DNA of 64,000 nucleotides, from positions 5,401,001 to 5,465,000 of the forward strand of contig NZ_JAUSVK010000001.1 in assembly GCF_030814655.1 (NCBI RefSeq). The letters are read 5' to 3'. This DNA comes from Labrys monachus (GTDB lineage Bacteria; Pseudomonadota; Alphaproteobacteria; Rhizobiales; Labraceae). Below the pieces are notes generated by a model. The model was given only the letters and a program-made list of their open reading frames with translations, was not told the DNA's origin and ran no database searches. Made by a program: the position numbers and the translations under genes. This document shows positions 50,024-59,702 of this stretch, piece after piece. Position 1 is the stretch's first letter. Each line of letters begins with the position of its first letter.

Positions 50024-50122
50024 GTGGCGACATCCGCCGCCAATTCTGGAACGCTCGCGCATCTGGCGCCGGCGTTGGCGCTTGCCCTCCTCTCCGGCAA
50101 CCTCCTCCTTAGCCGCCCCTGA
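50024..50122 (+). CDS. Candidate Leu-rich leader peptide of leuA
   Basis: 32 codons from GTG at 50024 (GAGG 7 bp upstream) with 9 Leu, ending SGNLLLSRP and the stop at 50120-50122, 95 bp before leuA. The stop codon lies in the left arm of a hairpin. Fits transcription attenuation by charged tRNA-Leu. Confidence 0.5.
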   Translation: MATSAANSGTLAHLAPALALALLSGNLLLSRP

Positions 50123-50156
50123 GGGCCGGCCGGGCATCAGCCTGGGCGCTCAGGGG
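50116..50156 (+). promoter_or_regulatory. Hairpin at the end of the leuA leader
   Basis: CCCCTGAG (50116-50123) pairs with CTCAGGGG (50149-50156); the 25-base loop contains GGCCGGCC. No T-run follows, so a Rho-dependent or anti-Shine-Dalgarno mechanism would be needed. Confidence 0.45.
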
Positions 50157-50217
50157 TCTGGACGAGCCGCGGCAGACACATTCGCCGCTCCTTCCCTTCG
50201 GCTGACGAGATTTCATC

Positions 50218-51930
50218 ATGACTTATGCTGGCAAAGCCACGCAGTTCGCTGCCCCGTCCTTCGACATCGCCGCCAAATACAAACCCTGGCCGCCGATCGA
50301 TCTGCCGGACAGGCGCTGGCCCTCGAACACCATCACCCATGCGCCGATCTGGTGCGCGGTCGACCTGCGCGACGGCAACCAATCGCTGATCGAGCCGATG
50401 GGCCATGAGCGCAAGCTGCGCATGTGGGACACGCTGGTCGGCATGGGCTTCAAGGAGATCGAGGTCGGCTTCCCCTCGGCCTCCCAGACCGACTTCGACT
50501 TCGTCCGCTTCCTGATCGACAGCGGCCGCATCCCCGACGGCGTCGCCGTCCAGGTCCTCACCCAGGCGCGCGAGGAGTTGATCCGCCGCACCTTCGAGAG
50601 CCTGAAGGGCGTGAAGAACGCCATCGTCCACCTCTACAATTCCACTTCCGAATTGCAGCGCCGCATCGTCTTCCGGCAGGACCGCGCCGGCATTCGCGAC
50701 ATCGCCGTCAAGGGCGCGGAACTGATCATGCAGCTCACACGTGAGCTCGGCATGGAAAAGTCGATCCGGCACCAATATTCGCCCGAGAGCTTCATGGGCA
50801 CCGAGCTCGATTTCTCCAAGGAGATCTGCGAGGCGGTGATGGACGTCTATCGGCCGACGCCCGACAACAAGTTCATCCTGAACCTGCCGCTCACCGTCGA
50901 GATGGCGACCCCCAACGTCTATGCCGACCAGATCGAATGGATGTCGCGCAACGTCAAGGATCGCGACAGCGTCATCATCTCCGTGCATCCGCACAATGAC
51001 CGCGGCACCGGCGTCGCCGCCACCGAACTGGCGTTGATGGCCGGCGCGGACCGGGTGGAGGGCACGCTGTTCGGCAATGGCGAGCGCACCGGCAATGTCG
51101 ACCTGGTGACCCTGGCCGGCAATCTCATGATGTCCGGCATCGACCCGAAGATCGACATTTCCGACGTCAACGCGCTCGTCCGGGTGGCGGAATATTGCAA
51201 CCAGCTGCCGATCCATCCGCGCCACCCCTATGCGGGCGAACTGGTCTTCACCGCCTTTTCCGGATCGCACCAGGACGCCATCAACAAGGGCTTCAAGGCG
51301 ATGGAAACGGCGACATCGCCGGTGTGGGAGGTCCCCTATCTGCCGATCGATCCGAAGGATCTCGGCCGGTCCTATGAGGCGGTCATCCGCATCAACTCGC
51401 AGTCGGGCAAGGGCGGTATCGCCTTCATCCTCGAGAAGGAGCACGGCATCGAACTGCCCCGCCTGCTGCAGGTGGAGTTTTCCAAGCTCGTCCAGGGCAT
51501 CGCCGACGGCGAAGGCGTCGAACTCGGGGCGGACCGGCTCTGGCAGGCCTTCACCGGCGAATATCTCGACAATGGCCGCTACAGCTTCGTGTCGCATCAG
51601 ACGATGAGCGACGGCGGCGGCGAGGAACGCGCCTTGACCGCCCATATCCGCGACCAGGGCGCCGAGAAGGTCGTGCAAGGCCAGGGCAACGGGCCGATCG
51701 ACAGCTTCGTCGATGCGATGCGGCGTGAAAGCGGCCTCGATTTCGACGTCGCCAATTACCGCGAACACGCCATCGGCTCGGGCGCCAACGCCGCCGCCAT
51801 CTCCTATGTGGAATTGCGGCTCGCCGACGGCTCGACCCTGTTCGGCGTCGGCATCGACAAGGATATCGTGGTGTCCTCGCTGAAGGCGGTTCTCTCGGGC
51901 ATCAACCGGATCATCAAGCGCCGGGGCTGA
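50218..51930 (+). CDS. leuA: 2-isopropylmalate synthase
   Basis: 570 residues, the long LeuA form. HMGL-like barrel with WCAVDLRDGNQSL (catalytic Arg-Asp), metal-binding His in VHPHNDRGTGVAA, FGNGERTGNVDL, and a C-terminal LeuA allosteric domain (about 430-565). Condenses acetyl-CoA with 2-oxoisovalerate, the first leucine step, fed by IlvBNC encoded in the same window. Confidence 0.95.
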   Translation: MTYAGKATQFAAPSFDIAAKYKPWPPIDLPDRRWPSNTITHAPIWCAVDLRDGNQSLIEPMGHERKLRMWDTLVGMGFKEIEVGFPSASQTDFDFVRFLIDSGRIPDGVAVQVLTQAREELIRRTFESLKGVKNAIVHLYNSTSELQRRIVFRQDRAGIRDIAVKGAELIMQLTRELGMEKSIRHQYSPESFMGTELDFSKEICEAVMDVYRPTPDNKFILNLPLTVEMATPNVYADQIEWMSRNVKDRDSVIISVHPHNDRGTGVAATELALMAGADRVEGTLFGNGERTGNVDLVTLAGNLMMSGIDPKIDISDVNALVRVAEYCNQLPIHPRHPYAGELVFTAFSGSHQDAINKGFKAMETATSPVWEVPYLPIDPKDLGRSYEAVIRINSQSGKGGIAFILEKEHGIELPRLLQVEFSKLVQGIADGEGVELGADRLWQAFTGEYLDNGRYSFVSHQTMSDGGGEERALTAHIRDQGAEKVVQGQGNGPIDSFVDAMRRESGLDFDVANYREHAIGSGANAAAISYVELRLADGSTLFGVGIDKDIVVSSLKAVLSGINRIIKRRG

Positions 51931-52265
51931 GCCGCGTGCCAGCCTTCGGACCGGTTGCGCTGCCCCTGCCCTTCTCCCCGCATGCGGGGAGAAGGAAATG
52001 GCCGGCGGCTCGCCTTCGAGGGTACGCCGAGATGCGGGTTTTCCAGGTCCATCGCGACGGCGAAGTCCCCTCTGCCCGCATGCGGGGAGAGGATAGAGGT
52101 GAGGGGCCGCGCCCCATGCGCTGAGTCGGGGCGCCTTTGGCCTGTAACGGTCCAGGATTTACCTTGCCGGGCCGCCTGCACGAAGGCCGGATACCCGGGA
52201 CGAGAGCCCGGGTATGGACAAAATTGCCTCTTCCTCTCGTCGCAGCCGCGGCGCCGGCCGGTCCC
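51931..52265. repeat. Intergenic region with CCTTCTCC palindromes and terminator hairpin
   Basis: 335 bp between convergent leuA and the ABC permease. A perfect 26-bp palindrome at 51970-51995 (CCTTCTCCCCGC core) and a shorter relative at about 52069-52095 belong to the same family as the hairpins in the MITE at 11311-11518. A separate hairpin ATACCCGGG / CCCGGGTAT (52191-52199, 52207-52215) probably ends transcription from both sides. Confidence 0.7.
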
Positions 52266-53306
52266 TCAACCGGCGGTGGCGGTCTCGTCCTTCAGGCGCT
52301 GGGCGTAGACGTTGATGATCAGGGCGACGAGCAGGATGATGCCGCGGATCAGGATCTTCAGGAAGCTGTCGATCTCGACGTGATCGAGGCCGTTGTTGAG
52401 GACGCCGAGCACGCACAGGCCGACGATCGTGTTGCCGATGCTGCCGCGTCCGCCGAACAGGCTCGTGCCGCCGACCACGACCGCCGCGATGGCGTCGAGA
52501 AGATAGCCGGTGAACTCGTTCTGCTGCGCGCTGCCGAAATGGGCGACGCCGACCATGCCGGCGACGCCCGAGCAGACCGCACAGATCACCATCACCGCCG
52601 CGAGGATCATCTTGATGTTGATGCCGGAATATTCGGCCGCCTCACGGTTGCCGCCGACCATGTAGATATAGCGCCCGAAGCGCGTATAGGTCAGCACGAC
52701 ATGGCCGACCAGCAGGAAGGCGCCGAGCAGGATCACCAGCCAGGGCACGCTGCCGATGCTGTTGGCGCCGATCGTGGTGACGAGCGGCGGCACCGCATAG
52801 GCGATCTGTCCCCGCAGCAGCATGGCGCAGATGCCGTCCGCGATCTGCATCATCGCCAGCGTCATGATGAAGGAGGGGATGCCGATCTTGGTCAGGCCGA
52901 AGGCGTTGATCAGGCCGAGCAGCGTGCACACCGCCAGAGCCAGGAGGATGGCGATGGCGCCCGGCATGATGAAGGCCGTGTTGGCGATGTTCACATAGGA
53001 TTCCTGCGCCGTGAAGAAGGCGAGGGCGACGCCGGTGACGTTCGCCACCGAGGCGACCGACAGGTCGATCTCGCCGCAGAGGATCACGAAGGTGAGGCCG
53101 ACCGCGATGATGCCGGTCACCGAAATCTGGACGAGGATGTTGGCGACGTTGTCCATCGTCACGAAGGACGGGCTCGCCGCCGAAAAGAAGCCGAGCAGCA
53201 GCAGCAGCGTGACGAAGGGAGCTATGTTGCGCATCTGGTTGCGCAACAGGGCACCCAACCCCTGCCGAACGGCACTGCGTTGTCCGTCCTGAACCGGCAC
53301 GCTCAT
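52266..53306 (-). CDS. CUT2 sugar ABC transporter permease
   Basis: 346 residues with about 8-10 membrane helices (first at about 28-48, NIAPFVTLLLLLGFFSAASP). RbsC/BPD_transp_2 family: FVILCGEIDLSVASVANVTG, ALAVCTLLGLINAFGLTKIG and FGGRGSIGNTIVGLCVLGVL. Third gene of the transporter; 231 bp separate it from the ATPase gene, longer than usual. Confidence 0.93.
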   Translation of the reverse strand: MSVPVQDGQRSAVRQGLGALLRNQMRNIAPFVTLLLLLGFFSAASPSFVTMDNVANILVQISVTGIIAVGLTFVILCGEIDLSVASVANVTGVALAFFTAQESYVNIANTAFIMPGAIAILLALAVCTLLGLINAFGLTKIGIPSFIMTLAMMQIADGICAMLLRGQIAYAVPPLVTTIGANSIGSVPWLVILLGAFLLVGHVVLTYTRFGRYIYMVGGNREAAEYSGINIKMILAAVMVICAVCSGVAGMVGVAHFGSAQQNEFTGYLLDAIAAVVVGGTSLFGGRGSIGNTIVGLCVLGVLNNGLDHVEIDSFLKILIRGIILLVALIINVYAQRLKDETATAG

Positions 53307-53537
53307 ATCGTAACTCCCTGTGCGGAGCGGGACGCCCCTGGCGGATAGCGCTCCAAGTCTTTGTTCTTGTCGTTATGATCGCGGAGCGTGATTCCGATCG
53401 CCGGTGACCACGTTCCCGTTCCTGTCCCGGCGCGATGCCAACCGCGGCGGCGCGCCGAATGCGAGAGCATCTTCCAGAAAAGCCGACGGACTTTCGACTG
53501 AGAAAATGCGTTGAGCCAATAGGTTAGAGCAAGGCCT

Positions 53538-55058
53538 TCAGGCGGCTTCCAGGAGTTTGTCCTTCGATATCGTCTCGTTGACGAACTCCCTGACGATCCT
53601 GCCCTTCTTCATCACCACGACGCGATCGGCGAGGGACAGCACGGTCTCGGGCTCGGCCGAGACGACGATGACGGCCAGGCCCTTGTCGCGCAGGTCGCGG
53701 ACGATCTTCACCACGTCATCCTTGGCACCCACATCCATGCCGCGCGTCGGCTCGCTGAGGATGAGCACCTTCGGCATGTAGGTCAGCCACTTCGCCAAGG
53801 CGACCTTCTGCTGGTTGCCGCCCGACAGCGACCCGAGCGGCACGTTCACCAGCGGCGGCCGGATGTGGAGGGATTCGACATGTCCCCTCGCCGTGGCGCG
53901 CTCGGCGGCGGGCTTCAGCCAGAGGCGTGAGATCTTTTCCAGGATGCTGATCGAGATGTTCTTGTAGACCGGCTGGTGATGGAAAAGCATCGAGCGGCGG
54001 CTCTCGGGCACGAAGGCGATGCCGGCCTGCCGCGCCTGCGAGGTGTTGTGCAGGACATGGTTCCGCCCGGCGAGCATGATCGATCCGGCAGCAGGCCTGA
54101 GCTTGCCGAACAGCGTGCGGGCGAGTTCGAGCTGCCCGCAGCCCATGAAGCCGTAGACGCCGAGGATCTCGCCGGCATGGACCTCGAGGGACACGTCGCT
54201 GTAGGCGCGGCCGAACGACAGGCCCTGCGTCTGGAGCACGGGCGTGCCCTCGACCTTCGGCGACAGTGCGATCGAGCCGGAATAGCTCTCCTCCAGCCCC
54301 TCGTGGCCCCGGCCGATCATGTGCTCGATCACCCAGTTCTTGTCGATGCCCTCGGTCGAATGGGTGATCACATGCCGTCCGTTGCGGAAGACCGTGACCG
54401 TATCGGAGATGTTGAGGATGTCGTCGAGGAAATGAGAGATGAAGACGATGCTGCGGCCGTCCTTGCGCACGCGGCGAAGCACCTCGAACAGCCTCTGCAC
54501 CTCGGGCGGCGAGAGCGCCGAGGTCGGCTCGTCCAGAATGATGATGCGCGCGCCGGAGAACAGCACGCGGGCGAGTTCGATCAATTGCTGCAATCCGATC
54601 GGTAGCGAGCCGATGCGGGTGCGCGGATCGACGTCGATGCCGAGGCTCTTCAACTGCTCGCGGGCGCCCCTGATCATCGCCGACCAGTCGATCGTGCCGA
54701 TGGCGGTCACCGGCTGCTTGCCGAGATAGACATTCTCCGCGACCGTGAGGTCCGGCACGATGCTGAGTTCCTGGTGCACCATGCTGATGCCGGCGGCGAG
54801 CGAATCATGCGCCGAGCGGAAATGCACTTCCTTCCCGTCGATCTGCAGGCTGCCCTGATATTCGGTATGGACCCCGGCGATGATCTTCATCATCGTCGAT
54901 TTGCCGGCGCCGTTCTCCCCGACGAGGCCATGGATCTCGCCGGCCCGCAGCGTGAAATCGACGCCTCGCAAGGCGGTCACGCCCCCGAACGACTTGGCGA
55001 TGCCGGTCATCTGCAGGCGCGGCGGAGCGCCACCCTCTTGCTTGTCGTCGAGCGTCAT
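53538..55058 (-). CDS. CUT2 sugar ABC transporter ATPase
   Basis: 506 residues with two ABC domains. First: Walker A VGENGAGKSTMMK, Walker B IIILDEPTSAL. Second: degenerate Walker A (VYGFMGCGQLELART), signature LSGGNQQKVALAKWL, LILSEPTRGMDVG. This asymmetry is normal for RbsA/MglA/IatA-type ATPases. Lies 77 bp downstream of the binding-protein gene. Confidence 0.93.
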   Translation of the reverse strand: MTLDDKQEGGAPPRLQMTGIAKSFGGVTALRGVDFTLRAGEIHGLVGENGAGKSTMMKIIAGVHTEYQGSLQIDGKEVHFRSAHDSLAAGISMVHQELSIVPDLTVAENVYLGKQPVTAIGTIDWSAMIRGAREQLKSLGIDVDPRTRIGSLPIGLQQLIELARVLFSGARIIILDEPTSALSPPEVQRLFEVLRRVRKDGRSIVFISHFLDDILNISDTVTVFRNGRHVITHSTEGIDKNWVIEHMIGRGHEGLEESYSGSIALSPKVEGTPVLQTQGLSFGRAYSDVSLEVHAGEILGVYGFMGCGQLELARTLFGKLRPAAGSIMLAGRNHVLHNTSQARQAGIAFVPESRRSMLFHHQPVYKNISISILEKISRLWLKPAAERATARGHVESLHIRPPLVNVPLGSLSGGNQQKVALAKWLTYMPKVLILSEPTRGMDVGAKDDVVKIVRDLRDKGLAVIVVSAEPETVLSLADRVVVMKKGRIVREFVNETISKDKLLEAA

Positions 55059-55135
55059 CGCGCCTCACCAACTGCGGGAACGGAAGCCGGGCGCCGCACT
55101 GCGGCACCCGGTGGTCTTGCAGGCCGACCTTCCGG

Positions 55136-56170
55136 TCAGATCAGGAAGTGGTTTTCCATCCACAGCATGCCCGGGGCATTGTCCTTGGTGACGACGGGGC
55201 CGTCGACCACGACGCTCTTGGGAATACCCTCGCCCGTCTTCTCGCCCGACACGACCGCCGCCACGCCGGCGATGATCGCGCCGCCATGGATGCGGCAGGA
55301 GGGATTGCGCACCGTCGCGTACATGCGCCCGTCGGCCACCGCGGAGATCGCCGGAGGCATCGCATCGACGCCGCCGATGAGGATGTTGGTACGATTATGC
55401 GCCTTCATGATGTTGTAGGCGGCGAGCGCCATGTCGTCATTGTGGAAGAAGGCGGCGTCGATCTGCGGATATTTGGTGAGGTAGGTCTCCCACAGGCGGG
55501 CGGCCTTCGACACGTCCCAATCGGCAGGCTGAGTGTCGAGCACCTCGATGTCCGGAAACTGCTTGACGACGGACTGGAAGCCCCTCGCCCGCCCCTGGGC
55601 ACCGGTATGGCCGAGGGCGCCCTGGGTCATGATGATCTTGCCCTTGCCCTTGATGGCGGTGCACAGGGCCTGGGTGACGGCGGAACCCATGAATTCGTTG
55701 TTGGGCGCCAGGAGGGAATGGATATTGATCTGCTCCAGCGGCGCGATCAGCGTGTCCATGTCGATGACGGGAACGCCGGCGTCGATCATCTTCTGGACAG
55801 GCTGGGTCAGCGTGCCGATGCCGAAAGCCTGGATAGCGACGAAATCCCACTTCTGGGACGCCATGTTGTCGATGGCGGCGCGCTGCTTGACGGCATCGAG
55901 CTGCCCGTCGAACCAGGTCACTTCGACATTGAAGAGCTTACCCCAATATTCGGCGGCCTGCTTGCCCTGGGCGCACCAGGTGGCCTGGAGGCCGGCATTG
56001 GAGAAGGCCGCCTTCAGCGGCTTGTCGGACCGGCCGGCTGCGGCCGCCATCTCGGCGGCGAGCGTCGGGCTGATGCCGAAGCCGCCGAACATGGCGGCGG
56101 CGGCACCCGCCGACATCGAGGCGGTACGGATGAAGTCACGCCGGGAACGCGGCGTCGAGTCCTTGGTCAT
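55136..56170 (-). CDS. Sugar ABC transporter substrate-binding protein with Tat signal
   Basis: 344 residues from ATG at 56170, placed by GGAGG at 56176-56180. Signal SRRDFIRTASMSAGAAAAMF is a twin-arginine type. Periplasmic-binding-protein-4 fold: PLKAAFSNAGLQATWCAQGK, IDNMASQKWDFVAIQAF, VPVIDMDTLIAP, FFHNDDMALAAYNIMK, IGGVDAMPPAISAVADG. The ligand is a sugar or polyol; inositol is attractive given the iol cluster 10 kb away but unproven. Confidence 0.9.
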   Translation of the reverse strand: MTKDSTPRSRRDFIRTASMSAGAAAAMFGGFGISPTLAAEMAAAAGRSDKPLKAAFSNAGLQATWCAQGKQAAEYWGKLFNVEVTWFDGQLDAVKQRAAIDNMASQKWDFVAIQAFGIGTLTQPVQKMIDAGVPVIDMDTLIAPLEQINIHSLLAPNNEFMGSAVTQALCTAIKGKGKIIMTQGALGHTGAQGRARGFQSVVKQFPDIEVLDTQPADWDVSKAARLWETYLTKYPQIDAAFFHNDDMALAAYNIMKAHNRTNILIGGVDAMPPAISAVADGRMYATVRNPSCRIHGGAIIAGVAAVVSGEKTGEGIPKSVVVDGPVVTKDNAPGMLWMENHFLI

Positions 56171-56268
56171 CATTTCCTCCATAGCGACTTTTGCTTTCGA
56201 TGGGGGTCCATCGACGCGGCTCTTTGCGAACCTCACGCTGAACGGCAGAATCCGGTTGCGCTGTCGGT

Positions 56269-56296
56269 ATCTTATGTTTGTTCCGACAATTGACAA
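56269..56296 (-). promoter_or_regulatory. Promoter of the sugar ABC operon
   Basis: Minus strand: -35 TTGTCA (56296-56291), 16-bp spacer, -10 TAAGAT (56274-56269), in an AT-rich stretch about 100 bp before the binding-protein start. Confidence 0.55.
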
Positions 56297-56446
56297 CCCA
56301 TGATTTAATTATGCCCGGAAATGTATTCACGGCGGCGGCATGCACCCCCCGGAAACCGATGCCCGCACGCCAGGCCGGCCTCAGGGCAGCCCCTGAGCCG
56401 TCTCGTTCGACATTGCCCTATCCCGAGGCGATCCGCTCTCTCCGCT

Positions 56447-57751
56447 TCACGGCTGCCGATAGAGATCCTCGCGCGTTGGCGGCAGGCCCGAAGGCCCCTT
56501 GGCCTTCCTGGAGGCCAGCGTCTGGAAGATGCCGACGGCCGAGCGCTCGAAGGCCAGCGAGCAGCCGGCGAGATAGAGAAGCCAGATCCGCGTCTTGGCC
56601 TCGCCCACTTCGGCCGCCGCCACCTGGCGGGCGGCATAGAGGTTCTCGGTCCACGCCCGCGTCGTGCGGGCATAATGCTCGCGCCAGCCCTCGACGTCAT
56701 GCACTTCGAAGGCGTGCTTCTCCAGGCCGTTGACCGACATGCCGACGCTGTCGAGTTCGCCGCCCGGGAAGATATAACGCGTCAAAGCATCATATTCCGG
56801 CCTCTTGCGGCGGAAACTCTTCATGTCGCGCTTGGCCGGGCGCGCGATGGCGTGGTGCAGATACAGCCCGCGCGGCCGCAGCAGGCCGTGCATCTTGGTG
56901 AAATAGGCATCATGATTGTCGATGCCGACATGCTCGAACATGCCGATGGAAGCGATCTTGTCGAACGTGCCGGTCAGGTCACGATAATCCTTCAGCTCGA
57001 CCGTCACGAGATCCTGCAGGCCGAGCGCGGCGATCCGCGCCTGGGCGAAATCGAACTGCTCCTGGGCCAGCGTCACGCCATGGGCCTTGACGCCGTAGTG
57101 CTTCGCCGCGTGGCAGACGAGACCGGCCCAGCCGCAGCCGATATCGAGGAAGCGCTCTCCCGGCTGCAGCCGCAGCTTGCGGCAGATCATCTCGAACTTG
57201 GCGGTCTGCGCCTCGTCGAGCGTGGTCTCCGGCGTCGGCCAGTAGGCGCAGGTGTAGGCCATGGTCGGCCCGAGGAAAAGGCGGTAGAAATCGTTGGAGA
57301 GATCGTAGTGGAACTGCACGAGAGGCTTGTCGTCGCGACCGGCTTCCACTTTGTCGGCCACAGCCCCCTCGAAGGCGTGGCTCTTGACCTCCTTCTTCGG
57401 CAGCCGGCGCATCAGGAAGGGCAGCAGCCCACGGGCGAGCTGCAGCTTGCTCAGCCGCTTGAACAATCCCTTGGTGTTCATGCTGCCGCGCCGCTCCGCG
57501 ACGTCGAGCAGCGTGCCGCCCTCGATCGTCAGACTGCCATCGGCGAGGAGTTCGACCAGCCGGTCGAAGCGCGGGCGCCGCACGAGGCGGGTCAGCGCAT
57601 CGGCGTCGGCGATCTTGAGGCGCAGATCCGTCCGCGCCTTCGCACCGAGCGGCAGCACCTCGCCGTCCCATAATTCGACGGCGAAATCGGCCTGCAATTG
57701 GTCACCGAGGTGAGCGATGAGCCGCCTGGCGGCCTTGAGATGTCTGTCCAC
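56447..57751 (-). CDS. cfa: Cyclopropane-fatty-acyl-phospholipid synthase
   Basis: 434 residues. N-terminal lipid-binding helical domain, then a SAM methyltransferase domain: LDIGCGWAGLVCHAAKHYGV motif I, VTLAQEQ, IASIGMFEHVG and the bicarbonate-site region LHHAIARP with YIFPGGELDS. Adds methylene across lipid double bonds in the membrane, usually in stationary or acid stress. Confidence 0.93.
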   Translation of the reverse strand: MDRHLKAARRLIAHLGDQLQADFAVELWDGEVLPLGAKARTDLRLKIADADALTRLVRRPRFDRLVELLADGSLTIEGGTLLDVAERRGSMNTKGLFKRLSKLQLARGLLPFLMRRLPKKEVKSHAFEGAVADKVEAGRDDKPLVQFHYDLSNDFYRLFLGPTMAYTCAYWPTPETTLDEAQTAKFEMICRKLRLQPGERFLDIGCGWAGLVCHAAKHYGVKAHGVTLAQEQFDFAQARIAALGLQDLVTVELKDYRDLTGTFDKIASIGMFEHVGIDNHDAYFTKMHGLLRPRGLYLHHAIARPAKRDMKSFRRKRPEYDALTRYIFPGGELDSVGMSVNGLEKHAFEVHDVEGWREHYARTTRAWTENLYAARQVAAAEVGEAKTRIWLLYLAGCSLAFERSAVGIFQTLASRKAKGPSGLPPTREDLYRQP

Positions 57752-57879
57752 GCTGCCTCCGCACGATCGGAGGCGTTATAGCGCGATTTGCCGGCGGCGC
57801 CAGTAGCGAGCAGGCAGGCCAACCGCCTGCCGTACCGGAATCGAGGCCGTCCAGTCACCGAAACGGGAAATGACGGCCG

Positions 57880-58149
57880 TCAATGAAGATGAAATTCCTG
57901 GGTGACCGTCCGCAGTTCGCTGGGGCCGATCAGGCCGCTATGCGATACGGCAACGGAATGCAGGGTGCCGTCGAGCTTCTCGCGCCAGAAGGCCAGGAAT
58001 TTCTTCAATTCCGGAAAGAGCGGCGCCAGATCGTAATCCTGCCAGACATAGTTCTGCAGCAGGCTCGGATGATCTGGCAGACGGTAGAAGATGCTGGCGG
58101 TCGTAAGGCCGTATCCTTCCAGCTGGCGGCGGAACGCAACTGAAACCAT
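57880..58149 (-). CDS. usg: Usg family protein
   Basis: 89 residues from ATG at 58149; GGAG lies inside the alternative TTG-start extension, so that start is rejected. QLEGYGLTTASIFYRLPDHP, LQNYVWQDYDLAPLFPELKKF and HSGLIGPSELRTV are the Usg signature. Small alphaproteobacterial protein named for its place upstream of trp genes elsewhere; function unknown. Confidence 0.9.
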   Translation of the reverse strand: MVSVAFRRQLEGYGLTTASIFYRLPDHPSLLQNYVWQDYDLAPLFPELKKFLAFWREKLDGTLHSVAVSHSGLIGPSELRTVTQEFHLH

Positions 58150-58286
58150 GGGCGATTTCTCCAACGCATTGCCTCATCGCCATTGCAACGCAATATTCAC
58201 GGAATCGCAATCGAAATTTCACAATATCGTAGCAAAATCAATCTGTTAGCACTCATCGGAATCGGCTGCTGCAAGCGCCTTGCCGG

Positions 58287-59582
58287 TCAATCAATCTGCT
58301 GGCCCGTGCGGTCGCGCATCGTGGCCAGGGTGACGGCGCTGAGCACCGCCGCCGCCACGACGTAATAGGCGGGGGCGAGCTTGCTGCCCGTCGTCTCGAT
58401 CAGCAGGGTGACGATGACGGCAGCGAACCCGCCGAAGATCGTCACCGCGAAATTATAGGCGAGCGACAGTCCGGTGGACCGCAGGCCGGCCGGGAACTGC
58501 TCGGCCAGCAGGGCCGGCGCCGGACCGGTGAAGGCAGCGAGCAGCAGCCCCATGATCGCCTGCACCGTCACCAGCACGACCGGCCTCGGCACCGCGATGA
58601 GCCATGAAAACAGCGGCATGATCACCACGCCGATGGCGATGGCGGCCGCCAGCAGCAGCCTCTTGCGCCCGACCCTGTCGGAGAGCGCGCCGGCGAGAGG
58701 ACAGCCGAGCACCAGCACCACGCCGCAGGCGGTCGTCGCCATGAAGGCGTCGGCGAGGGGGATGCCGAGCTGCTTGACGGCAAAAGTGGTCATGTAGAAC
58801 ATCAGGACATAGGTGCAGACCGTCCACAGGATGGTGACGCCGAAGCCGGAAGCGATGCCGCGCGGATGCTCGCGCAGGGCGTCGCGGAGCGGCGAACGGC
58901 TCTTGCGCGTGCGGCTGTCGGCGAAGACCGGGGTCTCCGCCAGGCGCGCGCGGATATAGAAGCCGGCCGGCCCGATCAGGAGGCCGAGCAGGAAGGGAAA
59001 GCGCCAGCCCCAGCTGTCGATTGTGGCGGGATCGAGCGCCCTCGTCACGAACATGCCGCACAGGCCGCCGAGGAGGACCGCGAGCGCCTGGCTGGTCTGC
59101 TGCCAGCTGCCGTAGAAGCCGCGCCTGTCCGCCGGGGCATATTCGATCAGGAAGGCGGTGGCGCCGCCGATCTCGCCGCCGGCCGAAAAGCCCTGGATCA
59201 GCCGCGCCGCGACGATGACCAGCGGCCCGGCGATCCCCGCCTGGGCATAGGTCGGCGCGCAGCCGAGCAGCGCCGTGCCGGCGGCCATCAGCAGGATCGT
59301 CAGCGTCAGCGCCCGCTTGCGTCCGTGCCTGTCGGCATAGACGCCCAGCAGGATCGCGCCGACGGGCCGCACGACGAAGCCGACGCCATAGGTGCCGACG
59401 GTGAGCAGGATCGACGTCGTCTCGTCATGCGCGGGGAAGAACAGCCGTGCGATGATCGGCGTAAAGAAGCCGTAGACCGTGAAGTCGAACCATTCGAGGC
59501 CGTTGCCGATGGTGGCGGCCACGATGGCATGCCGTCGCTCGCCTTCGCCGACGATGTGGAGAGCGGAAGCCTGCGTCGCCAT
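58287..59582 (-). CDS. MHS-family metabolite:H+ symporter (MFS)
   Basis: 431 residues, 12 predicted membrane helices. N-terminal TIGNGLEWFDFTVYGFFTPI, GVYADRHGRKRALTLTI between helices 2 and 3, and RLIQGFSAGGEIGGATAFL identify the metabolite:H+ symporter branch (ProP/citrate/shikimate/alpha-ketoglutarate type). Probably a carboxylate or betaine importer. GGGGAGG 6 bp upstream. Confidence 0.9.
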   Translation of the reverse strand: MATQASALHIVGEGERRHAIVAATIGNGLEWFDFTVYGFFTPIIARLFFPAHDETTSILLTVGTYGVGFVVRPVGAILLGVYADRHGRKRALTLTILLMAAGTALLGCAPTYAQAGIAGPLVIVAARLIQGFSAGGEIGGATAFLIEYAPADRRGFYGSWQQTSQALAVLLGGLCGMFVTRALDPATIDSWGWRFPFLLGLLIGPAGFYIRARLAETPVFADSRTRKSRSPLRDALREHPRGIASGFGVTILWTVCTYVLMFYMTTFAVKQLGIPLADAFMATTACGVVLVLGCPLAGALSDRVGRKRLLLAAAIAIGVVIMPLFSWLIAVPRPVVLVTVQAIMGLLLAAFTGPAPALLAEQFPAGLRSTGLSLAYNFAVTIFGGFAAVIVTLLIETTGSKLAPAYYVVAAAVLSAVTLATMRDRTGQQID

Positions 59583-59702
59583 GGAGCGCCTCCCCGGGAC
59601 TCATGTCAGGAGCCGCCAGTTCACACCGGCGCCGAGGTGCTGTCCATGCCCGAATGCGGTGCCGCGGCGTTGGAGCGGCAGGATGCGGTCAGGGACTGGC
59701 AA

